Below are positions 49,817 to 55,299 of a stretch of 55,299 bases of DNA, one piece after another. The DNA lies in NCBI GenBank assembly GCA_035463295.1, contig DATHTK010000047.1, positions 1 to 55,299 of the forward strand, written 5' to 3'. The position numbers and the translations under genes were made by a program. Under the pieces are notes generated by a model. It did not search any database. It worked only from the letters and a program-made list of their open reading frames with translations, and had not been told where the DNA came from. Every line of letters starts with the position of its first letter. Position 1 is the first letter of the stretch. This DNA is from DATHTK01 sp035463295 (GTDB taxonomy: Bacteria; Actinomycetota; Rubrobacteria; Rubrobacterales; Rubrobacteraceae).

Positions 49817-51244
49817 TTACACGCCGGGCTTGATGTTCTGGTTGAGGCGAAACACGTTGGCCGGGTCGTACCGATTCTTGAGCTGGACGAGTCGGTCGTA
49901 GTTCTTACCGTATGCATCGCGCATGAGCTTCTGGCCCTCCTCCATAAAGCCGGGGAAGTTGAGGTACGCCCCGCCGTCGGAGAAACGCCGCATGTCAGAA
50001 ACGACCTTTCGAGCCCAGGCGACGTTCGCCTCGTCGTCGGCCGGCGCCTCCCAGTTGGCCTCGATGCCGAGCAGGATAGGCGCGCTCCGATCGCCGAAGG
50101 CCGTCGCCGCAGCCCCGACGCGGCCCATTGCCCCACCCTGGTACCAGACGTCGATCGTGGAGTGGTCCGAGGGGGCGGCCTCCGCGTGGGCGACGAGGCC
50201 GTCGATCACGCCGTCGTCGAGGCCGCCTACGTTCGTCGACTTCCAGTAGTAGCGCCTCCCGTTCGGGTAGTCCTCGTCCAGAACCTTCTGAGCCTCGACG
50301 TAGGGCATCGGACCGCTGAGGTCCACGATCGGCTCTCCGAGATCGCGCAGGAGCGCGAGCACGCGCTCACCCTCCTCCAACTCGCCGGCGTACATCGCCA
50401 GCACCGCGACGTACTGCTCGCCGCGCCACCTCTCGGGGAACGTCTCGTCGTGCGGGATCCGGCCGAGCACGGCTACGGGGCTGACCTCGTCGGGGGCGCC
50501 CTGCATGTAGGCCTCCAGGGAACGAAGCACCTCTCCGGCCCTCTCCCCGGGGTAGAAGACGAAGGCGAACATCACCTCGGGACCCACGGGATGGAGCCGG
50601 TACTCGAAGCACGTGACGACGCCGAAGTTGCCCCCGCCGCCCTGTATGCCCCAGAAGAGATCCCGGTTCTTCTCCTCGCTGGCCGTCAGAAACGTGCCGT
50701 CGGCGGTCACGATGTCCACGGAGAGTAGGTTGTCGGAGGAGAGACCGTGCTTGCGCCTGAGCCACCCGAGACCGCCGCCTAGAGTGAGCCCTGCGATCCC
50801 CGTCTCGGAGACCACGCCCATCGGCGTCGCCAGGCCAAAGGCCTGTGTCTTCCGGTCGAGCTCGCCGATGGTGACGCCCCCCTCGACGCGGGCCGTGCGG
50901 CGCTCGGGATCTACCGTGACCCCCTTCATCGAGGAGAGGTCGATCACGAGCCCGCCATCCACCGTGCCAGTGCCCGCGACGTTGTGGCCGCCACCGCGCA
51001 CCGCGAGCAGCAGGTCGTTCTCGCGGGCGAAGTTGACCGAGTTGATGGCGTCCGCCACGCTCGCCGCGCGGACTATGAGCGACGGGCGGCGGTCGATCAT
51101 GCCGTTCCAGACCTTGCGGGCCTCGTCATAGGCGGCGTCGCCGGAGCGGAGCAACTCCCCGCGCAGCCGCGCTCCGAATTTATCGACGAGCGAATCTCCG
51201 AGTGCGACTTCCGCGCCTCCTTTGGTAACTGCCCTTAGGTCCAT
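49817..51244 (-). CDS. BBE-type FAD-linked oxidoreductase
   Basis: The 475-residue flavoenzyme has the FAD_binding_4 core: RAASVADAINSVNFARENDLLLAVRGGGHNVAGTGTVDGGLVIDLSSM, GGGLGWLRRKHGLSSDNLLSVDIVTADG and the C-terminal BBE motif NRYDPANVFRLNQNI. The HNVAG His is the usual covalent FAD attachment site. It oxidises sugars or alcohols with FAD and O2 or another acceptor. Substrate unknown. Confidence 0.9.
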   Translation of the reverse strand: MDLRAVTKGGAEVALGDSLVDKFGARLRGELLRSGDAAYDEARKVWNGMIDRRPSLIVRAASVADAINSVNFARENDLLLAVRGGGHNVAGTGTVDGGLVIDLSSMKGVTVDPERRTARVEGGVTIGELDRKTQAFGLATPMGVVSETGIAGLTLGGGLGWLRRKHGLSSDNLLSVDIVTADGTFLTASEEKNRDLFWGIQGGGGNFGVVTCFEYRLHPVGPEVMFAFVFYPGERAGEVLRSLEAYMQGAPDEVSPVAVLGRIPHDETFPERWRGEQYVAVLAMYAGELEEGERVLALLRDLGEPIVDLSGPMPYVEAQKVLDEDYPNGRRYYWKSTNVGGLDDGVIDGLVAHAEAAPSDHSTIDVWYQGGAMGRVGAAATAFGDRSAPILLGIEANWEAPADDEANVAWARKVVSDMRRFSDGGAYLNFPGFMEEGQKLMRDAYGKNYDRLVQLKNRYDPANVFRLNQNIKPGV

Positions 51245-51281
51245 CCGTTCCTCGCCTTCGTCGCCTTCTACCGAATTTGCC

Positions 51282-51479
51282 TCACGCGCCTCCGCCGCGC
51301 TGCGCGCGAAGGCGCGCCGGGTAATCTGGAACCCGTCCGAAGAGCGCGTTCCAGAACCCGGCGGCCCTCTTCTCCGGGTGCGTCGTACTCAGCCCCCGAG
51401 CGAGGCGCCCGCTCTCGGCTTCGCGCAGCAGCTCGCGACGGCGTTCTCTCCACAACTCCGGATCGTTGAACTGGTGCAT
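51282..51479 (-). CDS. Small basic protein of unknown function (65 aa)
   Basis: The product MHQFNDPELWRERRRELLREAE... is a charged helix with an Arg/Leu pattern, of a type common in actinobacteria as unnamed small proteins. ATG at 51479 has AGAGGAG about 6 bases before it. It lies between the BBE oxidoreductase and the relic at 51603 and may be translated on its own. No function can be inferred. Confidence 0.5.
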   Translation of the reverse strand: MHQFNDPELWRERRRELLREAESGRLARGLSTTHPEKRAAGFWNALFGRVPDYPARLRAQRGGGA

Positions 51480-51602
51480 CACCTGCTCCTCTGCTCGTCT
51501 CTCCTACTCCACCATTAAAGACCTGAGCCCGGGTACGGGCGTCGGGAGAAGGAACGAATTTCGAGAAGGACCTTCGTCGGGTAACGATCTACGACCAAAG
51601 TC

Positions 51603-51821
51603 CTAGAAGGACTTCGAAGACACGTACATGGCGTGGCCCACGATCTCGCCCGCCGTGGCCGCCACGACGGCTTCTCTGTCGCAGTGGTCGGCCTCCAGCA
51701 TGCCGTCGAGATCCGCCTTAGAACCCGCGAGTACGGGGCGTGGGACCTCTATTTCAGCGCAACTGCGAGTATCGTCAGGCGGATGCGCGGGCACATCGGG
51801 CGAAGGAACGGACATTGCCAT
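51603..51821 (-). pseudogene. GNAT acetyltransferase relic
   Basis: The frame ends DHCDREAVVAATAGEIVGHAMYVSSKSF, like the N-terminal part of GNAT domains (the DHxDHEALVAxxxGEIVGVARYV stretch), then stops where the acetyl-CoA loop should begin. About 100 residues of the fold are missing. A short in-frame ORF remains but is unlikely to fold. Confidence 0.45.
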
Positions 51822-51871
51822 AGACCCCTGGCGGGGCGATAATTCAGGACCAAAGTCCGAGAGAGGACCCC

Positions 51872-52525
51872 ATGCCGATAAGGATCCTGATAACCGACGA
51901 CCACGGCGTTGTGCGCCAGGGTTTGCGGATGTACCTCTCGCTCGACCCCGACTTCGAGGTGGTCGGGGAGGCCGAGAACGGAGAGCGAGCGGTGGCCCTA
52001 GCGCGAGAGCTCTCCCCTGACGTGGTCCTGATGGACCTCCTCATGCCGGTGATGAACGGCATCGAGGCCACGCGGGAGATCCGCAGTGAACTGCCCGAGG
52101 TAGAGGTGATCGCGCTGACCAGCGTCCTGGAGGACGCCTCGGTTACGGGGGCTGTCCGGGCGGGGGCTATCGGCTACCTACTCAAAGATACGGACTCCGA
52201 GGAGCTCGGACGGGCGATCAAGGCGGCTGCTGCGGGCCAGGTGCACCTGGCGCCGGAGGCGGCGGCCCGCCTCATGCGGGAGGTTCGCACACCGGAGAGC
52301 CCCGAGGCCCTCACCGAGCGCGAGACCGAGGTCCTTATGCTGGTCGCCCGCGGGCGAGCCAACAAGCAAATAGCGAACGAGCTCTTTGTCAGCGAGAAGA
52401 CGGTCAAGGCTCATGTCTCGAGCATCCTGATGAAGCTCGGCGTAAGGAGCCGCACGCAGGCTGCGCTGCACGCCGTGCGCACGGGGCTGGTGAGCTGGGA
52501 GGAGCTCGGCGAGGAGAGCCTTTGA
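51872..52525 (+). CDS. NarL/FixJ-family response regulator
   Basis: The 217-residue regulator has a receiver domain (ITDDHGVVRQGL, phospho-acceptor Asp55 in VVLMDLLMPVMNG, then ALTSVLED and a Lys in LLKDT) and a LuxR-type HTH (LTERETEVLMLVARGRANKQIANELFVSEKTVKAHVSSILMKLGV, about 147-191). It overlaps the next gene by 4 bases (TTGA), so its partner is almost surely the hybrid kinase that follows. Confidence 0.93.
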   Translation: MPIRILITDDHGVVRQGLRMYLSLDPDFEVVGEAENGERAVALARELSPDVVLMDLLMPVMNGIEATREIRSELPEVEVIALTSVLEDASVTGAVRAGAIGYLLKDTDSEELGRAIKAAAAGQVHLAPEAAARLMREVRTPESPEALTERETEVLMLVARGRANKQIANELFVSEKTVKAHVSSILMKLGVRSRTQAALHAVRTGLVSWEELGEESL

Positions 52526-55299
52526 GGCTACGGAACCTCCCGAGAAAGACTGGCCGCAGGCCGCTGCGAGTCCTTATCGTCGAGGACGCGGATAACGATG
52601 CCCTGCTCCTCTTGCGGGAGCTCCGGCGCGGCGGCTACGAGCCGGAGTACGAGAGGGTCGAGACACCCGACGCGATGAAGGCGGCGCTCGCCGAGCGGGG
52701 GCCGTGGGATGTGATCGTCTCCGACTACCGGCTGCCCCGCTTCGGGGCACCGGAGGCCCTGGCGGTATTCCGGGAGTCTGGCCTGGAGGCGCCGTTCATA
52801 GTCGTATCGGGCAAGGTCGGGGAGGAAGCGGCGGTCGAGGTGATGAAGGCCGGCGCCCACGACTTTCTCTCCAAGAGCAACCTCACCCGCCTGTGCGCAA
52901 CGGTGGAGCGGGGGCTCGCCAAGGTCGCGGACCAGCGGCGCGTCGGTGAGGAGCTGCTCCGCCAAAACGCCATACTCGAGGCAGTGAGGTTCGCGGCCGA
53001 GAACTTCCTCAGCAGTACCATCGGCTGGGAGCGGGGCGTAGAGGAGGTGCTCAAACGTCTCGGTGCAGCTGCCGAGGTAAGCAGGGTCTACATCTTCGAG
53101 AACTACACTGGAGAGGACGGTCAGACGTGGGCTACCCAGCGCTACGAGTGGGTCGGCCCGGACATCTCGGCGCAGATCGAGAACCCGTTGCTCAAGGCCC
53201 TTCCGTACCGGGAGGCCGGCTTCGGCCGCTGGGAGGTGACGCTGGGTCGGGGGCATCCGGTGTACGGCAACACGGCGAGCTTCCCGGAGAGCGAACAAGC
53301 CGAGATGCGGGCCGAGGAGATTCTCTCGATAGTCGTCGTACCGATCTTCGTGGAGGGGCGCTGGTGGGGGTTTATCGGCCTTGACGACTGCGTAAAGGAG
53401 CGTGAGTGGTCGGCGGCCGAGATAGACGCGCTCAAGGCCGCGGCGAGCACGCTGGGCGCCGCCCTGCAGCGCCAGCTCGTCGAGGAGGAGCTACGGGCGA
53501 GCGAGGCGCGCTACCGGGCGGTGATCGAGCAGGCAACCGACGGCATCTACCTCCTCGACGCGGGGACCAGGCGTGTCGTGGAGTCCAACCCCTCGTGCCA
53601 GAACATGCTCGGCTACTCCTCGGAGGAGCTACTCGGGATGGAGGTCTACGACTTCGTAGCCCACCCGCGCGAGAACATCGACGCCACGATAAGTCGGACG
53701 CTAGAGGAGAGGAGGCGGATCGTCGGCGAGCGAAAGTACCGGCGCAAGGACGGTAACCTCCTGGATGTAGAGGTAGGCGTGAGCGTCATCTCCCTGGACG
53801 GGAGGGACGTGATCTGCACGATCGTCCGCGACGTTACAGAGCGAAAGCGGGCCGAAGAGGCCCTGGCTCGCAGCGAGAGTCGTCTGCGTACGATCATCGA
53901 GACGGAGCCTGAATGCGTCAAGGTACTCGGCATGGACGCTACCCTGCTGGAAATGAATCCCGCCGGGCTCGCCATAATCGAAGCCGACTCGCTGGAGCAG
54001 GTGCGCGGAAAGACGGTGTACGAGTACATTGCCCCCGAGCATCAGGCGGATTTCGTGGCTCTCACGGAGAGGGTGCTGCGCGGCGAGACCGGGACGCTGG
54101 AGTTCGAGCTTATCGGGCTGAAGGGCACGCGTTCCTGGCTCGAGACCCACGCTGTTCCGCTTCGCGACGCTCGAGACGAGATCTCCGGTCTGCTCGGGAT
54201 CACACGCGACATCACGGAGCGCAAGAAGAACGAGGAGGCGCTGCGCGAGAGCGAGCGCCTCTCACGGACGGTGATCGAGGAGGTCACGGAGAACATCTGC
54301 CTGGTGGACGTCGAGACCGGGCGCGTGGTGGGGTCCAACCCCGCCTTCCGCGAGGCACTCGGCTACACCGAGGACGAGCTCCGGCGCATGACCATCTTCG
54401 ATATCGTCGCCCACGATAGAGAGAGTATAGAGCGCAACATGAGCCGGACCGTGCAGCAGGGACGCACTGTTATCGGCGAGAGAGAGTACCGCCGCAAGGA
54501 CGGCTCCCTGCTGGACGTCGAGGCCAGCGGAAGCGTAATCCTGCGCGACGGTAGGGAGACCATCTGCGTCGTCGCCCACGACATCACGGAGCGGGCGCGG
54601 GCACAGCGTCTTCTCGAGGAGCGCGTAGCGACCCTCTCGCGCATCGCAGGCAACCTGGCCTTCGACCTCTCCGCGGAGGACGCCCTGGACGTACTCGCAG
54701 AGAGCGCGGTAAACGCCAGCACGGCCGTCGCCTGCGGGGTAGTCCTGGTCGATAGCAAGGACGATACTCTCCACCTGTTCGGCTCTTACGGACTGCCCGA
54801 GGGGTACACCGCCGGCCTGCAGGCCGCCTACCGGGCTGGGGCTCCGGCCCCCAGCTTGCAGGCCTTCCGCACACGCGAGCCCGTGCTCGTCCGCGATCTG
54901 CGCCGGTTCCTTCTGGAAGAGCCCCTCTACGCCCCGGTACACCGCTTCGTGCGCGAGGTGCCGTGGGACATCACCTACAGCCTGCCGCTCCTCTCCCGCA
55001 ACCGGACGGTCGGCGCCATCTTCTTCTGCTACCTCCCGGGGCAAGAGCCCGGTGAGGAGGAGAAGGTCTTCCTCAAGGCTGTCGCCGACCAGGCCGCCGT
55101 CGCGCTGGAGAACGCCCGCCTATTTGCCCAAGCCCGCGGCAAGGCTGCCCTCGAGGAGCGCCAGCGCCTCGCTCGCGAACTGCACGACTCCGTCTCCCAG
55201 GCTCTCTACGGCATAGCCCTGGGCGCCAAGACCGCGCGGGCTCTCCTGGAGCGCAACCCCCATAAGGCAGCCGATCCCCTCGACTACGTCCTCTCCCTG
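52522..55299 (+). CDS. Hybrid sensor kinase REC-GAF-PAS-PAS-PAS-GAF-HisKA_3, 3'-truncated by window edge
   Basis: TTG at 52522 overlaps the response-regulator stop. The 926 visible residues run: receiver (about 15-135, Asp68 in VIVSDYRLPRF), GAF (165-310), three PAS domains (about 330-450, 455-575 and 580-700, each followed by a TERKRAEE-type linker), GAF (705-870) and a HisKA_3 helix with phospho-His888 in ERQRLARELHDSVSQALYGI. PAS1 and PAS3 are close copies (both with a YRRKDG and a late ICxVxxDxTER). The ATPase domain is cut off. It would phosphorylate the NarL-type regulator encoded just before it. It is soluble as far as seen. Signals unknown. Confidence 0.9.
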   Translation, partial: MRLRNLPRKTGRRPLRVLIVEDADNDALLLLRELRRGGYEPEYERVETPDAMKAALAERGPWDVIVSDYRLPRFGAPEALAVFRESGLEAPFIVVSGKVGEEAAVEVMKAGAHDFLSKSNLTRLCATVERGLAKVADQRRVGEELLRQNAILEAVRFAAENFLSSTIGWERGVEEVLKRLGAAAEVSRVYIFENYTGEDGQTWATQRYEWVGPDISAQIENPLLKALPYREAGFGRWEVTLGRGHPVYGNTASFPESEQAEMRAEEILSIVVVPIFVEGRWWGFIGLDDCVKEREWSAAEIDALKAAASTLGAALQRQLVEEELRASEARYRAVIEQATDGIYLLDAGTRRVVESNPSCQNMLGYSSEELLGMEVYDFVAHPRENIDATISRTLEERRRIVGERKYRRKDGNLLDVEVGVSVISLDGRDVICTIVRDVTERKRAEEALARSESRLRTIIETEPECVKVLGMDATLLEMNPAGLAIIEADSLEQVRGKTVYEYIAPEHQADFVALTERVLRGETGTLEFELIGLKGTRSWLETHAVPLRDARDEISGLLGITRDITERKKNEEALRESERLSRTVIEEVTENICLVDVETGRVVGSNPAFREALGYTEDELRRMTIFDIVAHDRESIERNMSRTVQQGRTVIGEREYRRKDGSLLDVEASGSVILRDGRETICVVAHDITERARAQRLLEERVATLSRIAGNLAFDLSAEDALDVLAESAVNASTAVACGVVLVDSKDDTLHLFGSYGLPEGYTAGLQAAYRAGAPAPSLQAFRTREPVLVRDLRRFLLEEPLYAPVHRFVREVPWDITYSLPLLSRNRTVGAIFFCYLPGQEPGEEEKVFLKAVADQAAVALENARLFAQARGKAALEERQRLARELHDSVSQALYGIALGAKTARALLERNPHKAADPLDYVLSL

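Noticed and set aside
1..55299. tRNA, rRNA, CRISPR arrays and insertion sequences
   Set aside because: No cloverleaf-like sequence, rRNA stretch, repeat-spacer array or transposase was recognised by reading both strands; a tRNAscan run would be needed to be certain.

Overview
The window reads as chromosomal DNA of a high-GC actinobacterium, most likely a Rubrobacter-type organism. This rests on very high GC, frequent GTG and TTG starts, frequent ATA and AGG codons despite the GC content, AGGAGG-type ribosome sites, TAGAAT/TAGAGT-like -10 boxes and a mixed aerobic/nitrate-respiring gene set. The genus is an inference from style, not a proven identity. I saw no rRNA, tRNA, CRISPR array or insertion sequence. 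Both window ends cut genes: an amino-acid-type ABC ATPase at the left and a large hybrid sensor kinase at the right.

Layout. 0-7.5 kb: transporter tail, DUF202 protein, coiled-coil protein, CapA-like phosphatase, a tiny PCP-reductase-domain protein, a beta-hydroxyacid dehydrogenase, an ABC-2 exporter pair and a flavin-binding protein. 7.6-11 kb: a tightly overlapping four-gene operon of cstA, a Cys-Cys protein, a small protein ending in Cys-Cys-stop, and a single-domain ArsA/Get3-like ATPase. 11-13 kb: a second ABC-2 exporter read leftward from a strong promoter through a 28-codon leader ORF and a GC-rich hairpin, an attenuator-like layout. 13-16 kb: an acyl-CoA transferase followed by an anti-sigma-type ATPase/GNAT fusion. 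16-18.5 kb: sodium/solute symporter plus agmatinase-type ureohydrolase. 18.5-19 kb: an OsmC-family gene whose peroxidatic Cys codon is TGA, a candidate selenoprotein. 19.4-23.6 kb: aldo/keto reductase and a metal set (P-type ATPase, ArsR/CadC sensor, metallothionein-like protein). 24-28.9 kb: PAS-LuxR regulator, coiled-coil protein, membrane histidine kinase, DUF4149-like protein and SDR. 28.9-39 kb: VKOR and DsbA, two small membrane proteins, then narK-narG-narH-narJ-narI, all leftward. 39.4-41.6 kb: NsrR-like Rrf2 regulator divergent from two cupins and a hemerythrin. 41.6-55.3 kb: NAD synthetase, zinc-ribbon protein, DUF1206 protein, Nudix, D-2-hydroxyacid dehydrogenase, CNNM/CBS membrane protein, BBE-type oxidoreductase, then a NarL-type response regulator overlapping a REC-GAF-PAS-PAS-PAS-GAF-kinase.

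How parts may work together. Nitrate respiration (nar), periplasmic disulfide formation (DsbA/VKOR) and an Fe-S Rrf2 regulator with hemerythrin and cupin partners suggest a low-oxygen and nitrosative-stress theme. A shared palindrome (ATTAC-N7-GTAAT type) lies near the cupin/Rrf2 promoter, upstream of narK and upstream of the SDR gene, hinting at one regulon. The two most unusual items are the TGA-containing OsmC gene and the CstA/CC/CC-stop/ArsA operon. Both centre on reactive Cys or Sec residues.

The region also carries several short gene relics (diacylglycerol kinase, aldo/keto reductase, thioredoxin reductase, GNAT) in its intergenic gaps, which suggests ongoing gene decay.
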